Shown here: positions 52,901 to 61,042 of the stretch, piece after piece | Numbering within the stretch: the first letter of the stretch is position 1 | Layout of the letters: the number at the start of each line of letters is the position of its first letter | Assembly (NCBI GenBank): GCA_937872475.1 | Contig: CALMSY010000018.1 | Span: forward strand, 71,308-135,307 | DNA from: 67-14 sp020438345 | GTDB lineage: Bacteria; Actinomycetota; Thermoleophilia; Solirubrobacterales; 70-9 | Reading direction: 5' to 3' | Length of the DNA: 64,000 bases | The notes under the pieces: generated by a model | Told to the model about the DNA's origin: nothing | What the model saw: the letters and a program-made list of their open reading frames with translations, nothing else | Databases searched by the model: none | Program-made: the position numbers and the translations under genes

Positions 52901-53635
52901 ATGAGCCACTCAGAGCAGCTTCCGATCAGTCCTGGAGCCAATACCCTCGGAGGAATCGTCGCCGAGCGACCGCAGACCGCGGCGGTCTTCGAACGGCTCG
53001 GTCTCGACTACTGCTGTGGTGGCCAGCAAACACTCGAGGATGCCTGCCGATCCCTTGATCTCGAACCCGAGACCGTGGCGACTCTGCTTGCCACGCTTGA
53101 CGGTGACACCACCGACGGTGAGTCTGGTGCTCATGATCTAGGCGACGCCTCGATCGACGATCTCTGTGACCACATAGTCACCGCCCACCATGATCCCCTG
53201 CGCGAGGCGATGCCCCGGATCTCGGAACTCCTGGCGAAGGTGGTCCGGGCCCACGGCTCCGAAGATCCAGAGGTAGTGCAACTGGCAGAGTTGTTCAGCC
53301 AGACGAGGTCCGGGCTCGAAACCCACATGCATCGGGAAGAAGAGCTTCTGTTTCCTGCCTGTCGTGAAGTTGCGGCGAACCAGGGTGGAGTCAGCCCCGA
53401 CGATCAGATCCTCGCCGAACTGGACGATGATCACCGTTCAGTGGGTGACGCACTCAAGCAGATGCGAACGCTGAGCCACGACTACAGGCCCGAAAGCGCT
53501 CACTGCACTACCCACCGGGTACTGCTGCATGAAATGCAGGAGTTTGAACGTGACCTGCACGTCCACATCCACGAAGAGAACAACATCCTCTTCCCCAAGG
53601 TCCGTGAAATGTCCGGCCAGGTCGGGAATAGCTGA
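52901..53635 (+). CDS. ric: iron-sulfur cluster repair protein, Ric/YtfE/ScdA type
   Basis: 244 residues from ATG 52901. The N-terminal ScdA domain (GGIVAERPQTAAVFERLGLDYCCGGQQTLEDAC) has the conserved FxxxGIDxCCGG-type double Cys. It is followed by a hemerythrin-like di-iron domain: HIVTAHHDPLREAMPRI, HMHREEELLFPACRE, DDDHRSVGDAL and VHIHEENNILFPKV, with the His/Glu ligands in the right order. Family members repair nitrosylated or oxidised Fe-S clusters. The leaderless promoter with a palindromic operator suggests NO/redox-responsive control. It ends before hairpin array 6. Confidence 0.94.
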   Translation: MSHSEQLPISPGANTLGGIVAERPQTAAVFERLGLDYCCGGQQTLEDACRSLDLEPETVATLLATLDGDTTDGESGAHDLGDASIDDLCDHIVTAHHDPLREAMPRISELLAKVVRAHGSEDPEVVQLAELFSQTRSGLETHMHREEELLFPACREVAANQGGVSPDDQILAELDDDHRSVGDALKQMRTLSHDYRPESAHCTTHRVLLHEMQEFERDLHVHIHEENNILFPKVREMSGQVGNS

Positions 53636-53714
53636 CCATTCCCGGCTGACCAACGGATAGCTACGCCTCCAGCTGGTCGACCTCGCCCCCTTCAACCCAG
53701 CCGGATCGGTTTCC

Positions 53715-53902
53715 AGTGGGTCGGATTTCCTGTTTCTGTCCCGGAAATCCGACCCACTATTCTCACAAACTGGGCCGGTGCCTCGCGGTGGGTCGGATTT
53801 CCTGTGCCTGTGCTGGAAATCCGACCCACTATTCTCACAAACTGGGCCGGTGCCTCGCGGTGGGTCGGATTTCCTGTGCCTGTGCTGGAAATCCGACCCA
53901 CT
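53715..53902. repeat. hairpin repeat array 6 (three units, exact 72-bp period)
   Basis: Units start at 53716, 53788 and 53860. Each has perfect 15-bp (first: 16-bp) arms around a 12-nt loop. The two 30-bp linkers are identical (TATTCTCACAAACTGGGCCG...), so this is a recent tandem duplication. Confidence 0.95.
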
Positions 53903-53950
53903 GCAGGGGAGCCGCCGCGAGGGTTGAGGTGGCTGGATGCTTGAGCTGGC

Positions 53951-54652
53951 CTAGCCTCTGTTTGATTCGGGCATCGGCGGAGGCTGAGTTCCACGGCCTT
54001 GACCACCTGTCGGCGGCCGGTCCTCGTAGTCCGAACCTTCGTCGAAATCATGGTCCGAACCGGACTCTCCCGAGGAGTCGTCCTCGTCTTCGCCGTACTC
54101 GTCCCCTTCGGATTTCCCACCAGGCATGACGCCTTCGTGGTAGTCATCCTCGTAGCCGGGGCCGCCCTCAAACTCGGAACCGCCTTCGAAGCCAGGGCCG
54201 CCATGGTGATGCTCAAAGCCCGGACCACCGGGACCGCCATGGCCGTCCCATTCCCTTTCATAAGAAGCCTGGTCCCAGTCGTGGTCATCATCATCGCCGC
54301 TCCAGTGGCCGATCGCGACGCCGCCGAGAAAGACCACTACCACTACTGCTGCGCCCGCGGCAATCCAGACGCCTTTCTTGCCGGGATTCCAGCGGCTACC
54401 GCCGGCAGCGGACTCATCCGGGACCACAGCCACAGTTGGCTCTTCGACTGGCCTCGATGCCGTCTGTTCTTGCGGCGAAGCGACCTGTTCCTCCGGCATT
54501 ACCTGGGTGGTTTCATCCTCAGCGGACTTTTCGGCGTCCGAAGCGCTGGAGTCTGACTCCTGTGGGGAGGGAGACTCTGAAGTTGACTCCTCCGGGGTCG
54601 TCTCGCTCTTTTCACCTTCGGGTTCTTCCTGCTTGTCAGTTGATTCGTTCAT
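53951..54652 (-). CDS. acidic membrane protein with an Asp/His/Gly-rich extracytoplasmic tail
   Basis: 233 residues. Residues 1-~90 are Glu/Ser/Pro-rich and disordered (cytoplasmic). One membrane helix (GVWIAAGAAVVVVVFLGGVAIGHW) follows. The outer part is full of metal-ligand-like residues: GDDDDHDWDQASYERE, GFEHHHGGPGFEGG, DEYGEDEDDSS and SDHDFDEGSDYED. No known domain. It is divergent from the two-component system at 54756-56932, whose sensor loop carries a similar Asp/His cluster, so it may be its target or partner. Confidence 0.65.
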   Translation of the reverse strand: MNESTDKQEEPEGEKSETTPEESTSESPSPQESDSSASDAEKSAEDETTQVMPEEQVASPQEQTASRPVEEPTVAVVPDESAAGGSRWNPGKKGVWIAAGAAVVVVVFLGGVAIGHWSGDDDDHDWDQASYEREWDGHGGPGGPGFEHHHGGPGFEGGSEFEGGPGYEDDYHEGVMPGGKSEGDEYGEDEDDSSGESGSDHDFDEGSDYEDRPPTGGQGRGTQPPPMPESNRG

Positions 54653-54755
54653 GCCGTGAAGACTGGACCGTTAACTTTTGCCGACAAGGAGAGCATCGTG
54701 AGAGTTCTCTTATGAAACGGGTTTTCACCTGGAATCAAAGCTACGATCAGCGCCG

Positions 54756-55430
54756 ATGCGAATCCTTGTCGTGGAAGATGAACGAGCGATCGCCGACTTC
54801 ATTTCACGCGGTCTGGAGTCGGAGGGCTACGCGGTTACCTGGGTAGCCGACGGAATCGAAGGTGATGCGCTGGCCCGGACCGGACGCTTCGACCTGATCC
54901 TCCTCGACATCATGTTGCCGGGGATGGACGGCCTCGATGTCCTTGCCTCGCTTCGCCGAGGCGACAGCTCGACTCCGGTGATCCTGCTCACCGCGAAAGG
55001 TGAAGTCTCGGATCGGGTCACCGGCCTCGATGCCGGTGCCACCGATTACATCGTCAAGCCCTTCGCTTTCGCGGAACTTGTGGCGAGGATCCGGGCTCAT
55101 CTCAGGCAACCCGGCCAGGGAAGCGCCACCGAACTTCGGGTCGGAAGCATTGACATGAACCTGCTCAAACGCTCGGTCTCCCGGCATGGCCGGGAGATCA
55201 ACCTCTCGGCCCGCGAGTTCGAGCTGCTCGCATACCTGATGAGGCACCCCGGTCAGGTTCTTTCGAAAGCACAGTTGCTGAACGGAGTATGGGGCTATGA
55301 CCATGACCCGGAGACCAACATAGTCGGCGTCTATGTCGCCTATCTTCGCCGCAAACTCGCGATCGAAGGCGAACCCGAACCGATCGAAACCATGCGATCC
55401 GTCGGATATCGGCTGAAAGAAGAATCATGA
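54756..55430 (+). CDS. OmpR/PhoB-family response regulator
   Basis: 224 residues. The receiver domain has RILVVEDERAIADF (acidic pocket), LILLDIMLPGMDG (phospho-acceptor Asp), PVILLTAKGE (Thr) and VKPFAFAEL (Lys). The C-terminal winged helix is clear: REINLSAREFELLAYLMRHPGQVLSKAQLLNGVWGYDHDPETNIVGVYVAYLRRKLAIEG. The stop overlaps the histidine-kinase start (ATGA). The upstream gap to the divergent membrane gene is 103 bp. Confidence 0.95.
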   Translation: MRILVVEDERAIADFISRGLESEGYAVTWVADGIEGDALARTGRFDLILLDIMLPGMDGLDVLASLRRGDSSTPVILLTAKGEVSDRVTGLDAGATDYIVKPFAFAELVARIRAHLRQPGQGSATELRVGSIDMNLLKRSVSRHGREINLSAREFELLAYLMRHPGQVLSKAQLLNGVWGYDHDPETNIVGVYVAYLRRKLAIEGEPEPIETMRSVGYRLKEES

Positions 55431-56932
55431 GCCTCCCCCGGCCGGGCCTGCGTGGCAAGTTGGCCATTTCGATTGCCCTGGTGCTACTCGTAGCGCTCGG
55501 AGTGACTTTCCTTGCCGTCTACCGGGGCACCGGTGAAGAGCTGGAAGAACGCACCGACACCGACCTCGAGCGCGAGTTCCAGGCGATCGGCATGAGATTG
55601 ACAGCGGGCGGACCAACCACCATCGGTGGCTTCGACGAACGGGCGCGTCAGATCACCGCGGGAGAGACATTCGGTCCGAACTCAAGGGTTGTGTCGATCT
55701 CGGTCGACGGTGGAACGGCAGCAACCAACCAGCCCGGCCTGCTCCGAAGCGACCCGGAACTTCGGGGATTCGGAGACCTGCAGCGCCATGAGAGCGACGA
55801 TTTCAATGAGTTCGAGTACGACGATGACGACGGACACCATGACCATGGGCCTGACCGGGCATTCGAACCATTGCCACCGACCGCTTCCGGCTTCTCCACA
55901 GTCGAAATTGACGATGTGGGAGAAGTGCGGGTCCTGACCGGCCTGGTCGAGCTGCCGGGTGAAGCGACAGCGGAGATCCTGGTCGGGCAGCCACTTGCCC
56001 CGGTCGAGACCGCGCTTGAGGGTCTCCGCGACACCTTCCTCATCGTCGGCATCGCAGCGCTTGTTCTCGGTGCCCTGGCCGGATGGCTGCTGGCCAACAC
56101 AGCTACCAGGCCGATGCGGAAGATGGCGACTGTCGCGGAAGGAGTCGACGGTGGCGACCTCTCGGTCCGGATGCCGACCGGAAACACCCGGGACGAGGCC
56201 CGGCAGCTTGCCGAATCGTTCAACGGGATGCTGGACCGGCTCGAGGAAACCTTCGATCAGCAGCGAGCCTTCGTCGCCGACGCTTCCCACGACCTCCGTA
56301 CCCCGCTGACAGTTGTCAGGGGCCAGATCGAGGTGCTGGCCCGGGACCCTGATCCATCGGCAGAGGAAGTGCGTCGCGTATCCGGACTGGTCTCTCAGGC
56401 GACTGCCCGGATGGAGGTGATGGTCGAGGACCTTCTGCTGCTTGCCCGTTCGGAATCGGCCGAAGGCCTGGACCTGGAAGCCCTGTCCCCCGGTCCGCTG
56501 CTGGCCGGGGAGATCGATGGCCTGGCCTTCGAGGATGACCGCAATTTGAGGCTCGGCCCCCTGACCGAACGACGGGTCAGGATTGACCGGGAGCAGATTT
56601 CAAGAGCCATCTCCAACCTGATCACAAACGCGGTAACCCACACATCCTCCGGTGGGGAAATCCAAGTTTCGGCACTTGACCGTGGCGAGTGGGTTGGATT
56701 GGCCGTGGATGACGACGGTCCCGGAATCCCGGAATCCGAAAGGGACCGGATCTTCGATCGTTTTGCCCGGCTCGATCGGGCGAGAACCAGTTCGGCCGGC
56801 GGTTCCGGCCTCGGGTTGGCCATTGTCAAGGCGATCGCTGAAGCCCATGGAGGACGGGTCCGCTGTAGCGATTCGCCTCTGGGCGGAGCAAGATTCGAAA
56901 TCGAGCTCCCAGCCGAACCAGCGGAACACTAG
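55427..56932 (+). CDS. sensor histidine kinase with an Asp/His-rich periplasmic loop
   Basis: 501 residues. Two membrane helices (LAISIALVLLVALGVTFLAV and TFLIVGIAALVLGALAGWLLA) flank a ~170-residue outer domain that contains YDDDDGHHDHGPDRAF. HAMP, HisKA (FVADASHDLRTPLTVVRGQIEVL) and HATPase domains follow (N box NLITNAVTHTSSGG, G1 DDGPGIPESERDRIF, G2 GGSGLGLAIVKAIAEAHGG). The Asp/His cluster suggests a divalent metal or acid signal. It pairs with the regulator at 54756. The last gene of the pair is followed by hairpin array 7. Confidence 0.95.
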   Translation: MSLPRPGLRGKLAISIALVLLVALGVTFLAVYRGTGEELEERTDTDLEREFQAIGMRLTAGGPTTIGGFDERARQITAGETFGPNSRVVSISVDGGTAATNQPGLLRSDPELRGFGDLQRHESDDFNEFEYDDDDGHHDHGPDRAFEPLPPTASGFSTVEIDDVGEVRVLTGLVELPGEATAEILVGQPLAPVETALEGLRDTFLIVGIAALVLGALAGWLLANTATRPMRKMATVAEGVDGGDLSVRMPTGNTRDEARQLAESFNGMLDRLEETFDQQRAFVADASHDLRTPLTVVRGQIEVLARDPDPSAEEVRRVSGLVSQATARMEVMVEDLLLLARSESAEGLDLEALSPGPLLAGEIDGLAFEDDRNLRLGPLTERRVRIDREQISRAISNLITNAVTHTSSGGEIQVSALDRGEWVGLAVDDDGPGIPESERDRIFDRFARLDRARTSSAGGSGLGLAIVKAIAEAHGGRVRCSDSPLGGARFEIELPAEPAEH

Positions 56933-56985
56933 GACGGCTCTCCCGATAGTCCCTCAGAGACCTCTCCGCCGAGCACCGCAACGGG

Positions 56986-57099
56986 GTGGGTCGGATTTCC
57001 TTTATCTGTACCGGAAATCCGACCCACCGATCCCACAAACCTGGTCGGGGTCCCCAAGTGGGTCGGATTTCCTGTTTCTGGACTGGAAATCCGACCCAC
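56986..57099. repeat. hairpin repeat array 7 (two units, 72 bp apart)
   Basis: Perfect 15-bp arms at 56986-57027 and 57058-57099 with 12-nt loops TTTATCTGTACC and TGTTTCTGGACT, exact spacing 72 bp. The linker GATCCCACAAACCTGG resembles that of array 6. It lies in the convergent gap between the kinase and the MFS gene. Confidence 0.93.
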
Positions 57100-57113
57100 C
57101 CCGTGGGTGAGTT

Positions 57114-58604
57114 CTAGTGGGCCATTGCGAGGTTGCCTTCACTTTCGGTCCGTGGGGCTCCGCTTCTCAGAGTGATCGCGGTGATCACCGCTCCCGCAGC
57201 CAGCATTCCGGCCGAGACCCAAAAGGCTGTGGTGTAGCCGTGAACCGCGGCCTGGCCGGCGAGATCGGCGGTTGGGACCTTGCCGGAGGCGAAAGCGGTG
57301 ACCGCAGAGGCCGAGATCGTCGAGAGCAGGGCAGTGCCCACCGAACCCCCGACCTGCTGGGTTGTGTTCACCATCGCCGAGGCAACCCCGGAGTCAGCCG
57401 CACCGACTCCGAGAGTGGCGCTCGCCATGGAGGGAGCGATGATCATTCCGAACCCGAGCCCGACCAGGCAAAGCCCGGGCAGAACCGCCGATGAGTAGGT
57501 CGAGTCCAGACCGACCCCGGTGAGCCAGATCATCCCCAGGGAAGCAAGAACCATCCCGGTCGGGACAAGCGGCCTCGGACCGACCTTCGGCATCAACCGG
57601 GTGCTCGAGACAACCGAACCGGTCATCAGGAACGCGATCATCGGCAGGAACGCCAGACCGGTCTCGACCGGGGTGAAACCCAGGGTCTGCTGCAGGTAGT
57701 AGGTGAGGAAAAGGAAGACCCCGAACATCGCAGCCCCGGCAACACCGACCGCGATGTAGGAGCCCGCGCGGTTGCGGTCAGTGACCACCCGCAGAGGCAG
57801 CAGCGGCGCGGAAGCCCGACGCTCGATCATCACGAACGCAGCCAGCAGAAGGATTCCCGCGACCAGACTGATCAGGGTTACCGCGGCAGTCCAGCCTTCT
57901 GACTCTGCCCGTGAGAAACCAAAGACGATCCCGAACAGTCCGAGGCTTGCCGTGAGTGCGCCAGGGATGTCCAGACTGACCTTCTTGAGTTCGGACTTGC
58001 CGGCCAGCAGCCGTCGAAGACCAATCGCGGCGGGAATCGCAATAGCAATGTTCACGAACATGCACCAGCGCCAGTCGAGGAACTCGGTCAAGACCCCGCC
58101 GAGCAGCAACCCGACCGCACCGCCTCCGCCGGCGACGGCACCGTAGACCCCGAATGCCTTCGCCCTCTCCCCTGGTTCGGTAAAGGTGGTGGTCAGGGTC
58201 GAGAGAGCGGCCGGAGCCAGCAACGCACCAAAGAGACCCTGAAGAGCCCGGGCCCCGACCAGTACTTCAAAGCTGGGGGCGATCCCTCCGAGGGCGGAAG
58301 CACCTGCAAATCCGGTCAGGCCTACCAACAGTGCCCGCTTGCGACCGAAGTAGTCACTCATCCGGCCACCAAGCAGCAGCAGGCTGCCGAAGGCGAGCGC
58401 GTAGGCTGTGATGATCCACTGCCGGTCAGCGTCACTGAATCCGAGGTCAGCCTGCGCCGAGGGCAGGGCGATGTTGACGATGGTCGCATCGAGGACGACC
58501 ATCAGCTGGGCCAGAGCCAGAAACCCGAGGATCTTCCAGCGCCGGTTGTGATGTGGATCGTCGGGGGCTTCCCCGACTGATTTCAAGTTGTTGCTTTTGT
58601 TCAT
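57114..58604 (-). CDS. MFS drug exporter, DHA2 (EmrB/QacA) family
   Basis: 496 residues from ATG 58604 with about 14 hydrophobic helices. Motif D1 LAQLMVVLDATIVNIALPSA, motif A GGRMSDYFGRKRALLVGL, motif B LVGARALQGLFGALLAPAALS and motif C-like GGGGAVGLLLGGVLTEFLDWRWCMFVNI are all visible. Proton-driven export of hydrophobic drugs is the family role. The divergent TetR gene and shared palindrome in between make a repressor-controlled efflux pair. Ends next to hairpin array 7. Confidence 0.94.
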   Translation of the reverse strand: MNKSNNLKSVGEAPDDPHHNRRWKILGFLALAQLMVVLDATIVNIALPSAQADLGFSDADRQWIITAYALAFGSLLLLGGRMSDYFGRKRALLVGLTGFAGASALGGIAPSFEVLVGARALQGLFGALLAPAALSTLTTTFTEPGERAKAFGVYGAVAGGGGAVGLLLGGVLTEFLDWRWCMFVNIAIAIPAAIGLRRLLAGKSELKKVSLDIPGALTASLGLFGIVFGFSRAESEGWTAAVTLISLVAGILLLAAFVMIERRASAPLLPLRVVTDRNRAGSYIAVGVAGAAMFGVFLFLTYYLQQTLGFTPVETGLAFLPMIAFLMTGSVVSSTRLMPKVGPRPLVPTGMVLASLGMIWLTGVGLDSTYSSAVLPGLCLVGLGFGMIIAPSMASATLGVGAADSGVASAMVNTTQQVGGSVGTALLSTISASAVTAFASGKVPTADLAGQAAVHGYTTAFWVSAGMLAAGAVITAITLRSGAPRTESEGNLAMAH

Positions 58605-58665
58605 GGTTGGACTTTCGTTTCGTAAGTGGAGGATGGTTCTCAACTTATTGGAGGCAGCCTAGCAC

Positions 58666-58693
58666 ACAAACGGAGGAACATTCTCCGTTTTGT
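58666..58693. promoter_or_regulatory. TetR-type operator between exporter and repressor genes
   Basis: ACAAACGGAG and CTCCGTTTTGT form an almost perfect inverted repeat (one T inserted) around a 7-bp centre, 13 bp before the TetR start and 61 bp before the MFS start. Ideally placed to repress both. Confidence 0.75.
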
Positions 58694-58706
58694 AGAATTC
58701 CGTCTC

Positions 58707-59369
58707 ATGGCCGGAAAGCAGCCTCCCCACCGCCCCCTGCGGGCCGACGCACAAAAGAACCGCGAGCGGATTCTTGAAGCAGCTTCCATCGTGTTCGCCC
58801 GCCAGGGGCTCGACGCCAGCCTTGACGCCGTCGCAGCCGAGGCCGGGGTCGGAGTCGGGACCGTGTACCGCCGCTTCCCGGAGCGTCAGCTGCTCATCGA
58901 TGAGCTCTTTGAGGAGAAGCTCGAACGATTTGTGGAGCTTGCCGTCGAATGCGACAGCATGGAAGACCCCTTCGAAGGACTGGCCCGCTTCCTCACCGAG
59001 GCCTCACGGATGCACGGCGAAGATGTCGGCCTGCGGCAGATCATGCTCGGTCCGGGCGTGACCAGCGAAATGATGGAAAAGCCCCGGCACGCGATTGCCC
59101 CGATCATCGACGGCATGATCGAGAAGGCCAAGGCAAGCGGGACTCTTCGTGAAGACTTCCACGTGCTCGACGTGCCCCTGGTCGAGTTCATGCTGGCGCG
59201 GCTGAACGACATCACCGGAAGAGTCTCGCCGGACCTCTGGGAGCGGCTCCTGACCCTCGTTATCGACGGCCTGAAACCGGCGAGAACGGACACCACCCCG
59301 ATGCCGGCCGAACCGGCAACGCCCGAGCAGTACATTGAAGCACTGGCTTCAGCCACGGGACACAAATGA
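58707..59369 (+). CDS. TetR-family transcriptional repressor of the MFS exporter
   Basis: 220 residues from ATG 58707. The HTH is RILEAASIVFARQGLDASLDAVAAEAGVGVGTVYRRFPERQLLIDELF, a clear TetR_N domain. The C-terminal ligand-binding part is helical (EDVGLRQIMLGPGVTSEMMEKPRHAIAPIIDGMIEKAKASG). It is divergent from the exporter with one operator in between, so it probably represses both and is released by the exported drug. Confidence 0.93.
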   Translation: MAGKQPPHRPLRADAQKNRERILEAASIVFARQGLDASLDAVAAEAGVGVGTVYRRFPERQLLIDELFEEKLERFVELAVECDSMEDPFEGLARFLTEASRMHGEDVGLRQIMLGPGVTSEMMEKPRHAIAPIIDGMIEKAKASGTLREDFHVLDVPLVEFMLARLNDITGRVSPDLWERLLTLVIDGLKPARTDTTPMPAEPATPEQYIEALASATGHK

Positions 59370-59410
59370 TCAACCGAGATCCCGGACCGGTATCAAGACG
59401 AAGCGGGGAC

Positions 59411-59593
59411 TCAGAAACCGACAATGATCAGGGCCACCGCGGCGATGATCACCAGGTCAGCGAGGATCACCCACTTGATCCAGGAAGGCATGCCGTTACC
59501 GGTCGGCGCCGATTCAAGGCCGGAATCAACCGACGCTTCAGCCTGCTCGAACTCCTCGAACTCCCGGCGCAATTCTTCTGGCGATTCGGCCAC
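59411..59593 (-). CDS. very small single-helix membrane protein
   Basis: 60 residues: acidic Glu-rich N-terminus (EELRREFEEFEQAEASVDSG) and one C-terminal helix (WIKWVILADLVIIAAVALIIVGF). The 60-codon frame and composition look real. Such C-tail-anchored small proteins are common in actinobacteria, usually of unknown function. It is probably cotranscribed with the lipoprotein gene 19 bp upstream (59613). Confidence 0.55.
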   Translation of the reverse strand: MAESPEELRREFEEFEQAEASVDSGLESAPTGNGMPSWIKWVILADLVIIAAVALIIVGF

Positions 59594-59612
59594 GATCCGT
59601 GTCCACCCGGCC

Positions 59613-59963
59613 TCAGGAACCCGGCTCGGGGTCCTTCAGGCCCCCAACCTCGATGTCGAACTTCGCGTTGCCGTCGTCGTCGACGGAGGTGATCGTGACT
59701 GTCATGTCGTAGGTACCGCCCTGCTGGTCCTCCAGGGAGCAGACTTCGGATTCTCCAACTTCCGCCTTGAGATCATCGGGGCAACTGATCGAAGCCGGCT
59801 CCTGGCCGGTCTGCTCCGTCAGAGAGGAAGAAGATTCCTTTTCGATCTCACTGGCACTGAGAGTCTTGTCTCCGACGTTGACTTCAGCGTCGCAGGCTGC
59901 GAGTGTGAGAGCGGCCGCGGCCGCGGCAGCAAGAACCAGGAAACGGCGCGTGGACGAGATCAT
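59613..59963 (-). CDS. DUF4333-like lipoprotein
   Basis: 116 residues with a lipoprotein signal: hydrophobic helix and LTLAACDAE (lipobox LAAC). The mature part has two cysteines in ISCPDDLKAEVGESEVCSLEDQQGGTYDMTVTITSVD, the layout of DUF4333 domains (Cys-x-D, later Cys). Anchored on the outer face; function unknown. It lies divergently 79 bp from the Crp-like regulator. Confidence 0.75.
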   Translation of the reverse strand: MISSTRRFLVLAAAAAAALTLAACDAEVNVGDKTLSASEIEKESSSSLTEQTGQEPASISCPDDLKAEVGESEVCSLEDQQGGTYDMTVTITSVDDDGNAKFDIEVGGLKDPEPGS

Positions 59964-60042
59964 TCCGCCACCCTACCGCCGGAGGCGGCGGTCCGGACGA
60001 CGCTCGCGCGGGCCTATCCACCTCGGGGTCTATCGTCAATGC

Positions 60043-60786
60043 ATGCCCGGGGAATCCGAAACCACCGTGAGACTCCTTGACGCCGAGCCTTCGCTCGCCA
60101 GAGGAATAGCGAGACAGGATCTCGACGAGGCTCGCGAGAAGCTCGTGGTTGAAATCAGGAATCTCGAACCAGGCGAGTGGGCAGGGGCCGGTGACAAGCC
60201 ATCCAGCCACCTGTTCCTCGGCTACCTGATCCTGGATGGAGCGTTTACCCGTGAGGTCATTCTCTCCAGCAAGCCCTCAATCGAACTGCTCGGACCCGGT
60301 GACCTGGTCCGTCCCTGGGTACTCCCCCATGCCCTTGACCGCATGCATGTCTACGACTCCTGGGGTCTGCTCTCGGCTGGCCGGGTTGCTGTCATCGACG
60401 AGGATTTTCACCGCCAGACCCAGGATTTCCCCAGCATCATGACCGTACTTATCGACCGGGTGGTTGCGCGGTCGCGCTGGCTCGGCTTCCACGTTGCGGT
60501 CTGTCAGCTGCCCCGGATCGACCACCGGCTGTTGCTGACCTTCCGATATGTGGCCGAACGCTGGGGCATTGAAACTCCCGACGGATTCCGGATTCCGTTC
60601 CGACTCAGCCATAGGTCCCTTTCTGCGCTTATCGGGGCCCGTCGGCCGAAGGTAACTTCGGCTATCGGCAACCTCGCCGATCAGGGACTGATCGAACGAG
60701 CCGAAGACGGCACCTGGACCTTCCTTGCCGGTGACATCGACCCGATGGCAATCCTCGCCTCGATCGATGATCCGATCGTCGCCTGA
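60043..60786 (+). CDS. Crp/Fnr-type transcriptional regulator
   Basis: 247 residues from ATG 60043. The first ~145 form a cyclic-nucleotide-binding-like beta barrel (LFLGYLILDGAFTREVILSSKPSIELLGPGDLVRPW). It lacks the clear cAMP-binding Glu/Arg/Ser-Thr set and FNR cysteines. A long helix and Crp-type winged helix follow (FRIPFRLSHRSLSALIGARRPKVTSAIGNLADQGLIERAED). The effector is unknown. It is the gene before the sigma factor; there is a 256-bp gap. Confidence 0.85.
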   Translation: MPGESETTVRLLDAEPSLARGIARQDLDEAREKLVVEIRNLEPGEWAGAGDKPSSHLFLGYLILDGAFTREVILSSKPSIELLGPGDLVRPWVLPHALDRMHVYDSWGLLSAGRVAVIDEDFHRQTQDFPSIMTVLIDRVVARSRWLGFHVAVCQLPRIDHRLLLTFRYVAERWGIETPDGFRIPFRLSHRSLSALIGARRPKVTSAIGNLADQGLIERAEDGTWTFLAGDIDPMAILASIDDPIVA

Positions 60787-60914
60787 CCCCGCCCGGCCGT
60801 AGATCCCTGATGCTGCGCTGGAAACCGGCGATCAGATAGCGATTGGCGAAGCCACATTCTGATCAGCACTTTCTGAACGATCATCGGAAACTTGAGACTC
60901 TCTTAAGGTTTTGG

Positions 60915-60928
60915 GAACTGTACAGTTC
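60915..60928. promoter_or_regulatory. 14-bp perfect palindrome upstream of the sigma-factor gene
   Basis: GAACTGTACAGTTC, 115 bp before ATG 61043. It resembles a GAAC...GTTC operator, but the 6-bp centre differs from the N4 of the LexA boxes of Gram-positive bacteria. Confidence 0.45.
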
Positions 60929-61042
60929 ACGAAAGTACATCTATGTTCTTCTCACAAGACAGGAACCACTGCACAGCTCTCGCGGAAGAGGGCTCAAGGG
61001 CAGCCATCAGGAGCGGCACTCCTCCGGAAAGAGAGGCTGACA

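Noticed and set aside
53715..53902. CRISPR-like array (three palindromic repeats with 30-bp spacers)
   Set aside because: The two spacers are identical, the repeat is a long hairpin, single and paired copies occur at other loci, and no cas genes are present. It is a tandem duplication of the hairpin family.
60915..60928. LexA/SOS box upstream of the sigma factor
   Set aside because: The GAAC and GTTC half-sites are 6 bp apart; actinobacterial and Bacillus LexA boxes have 4.
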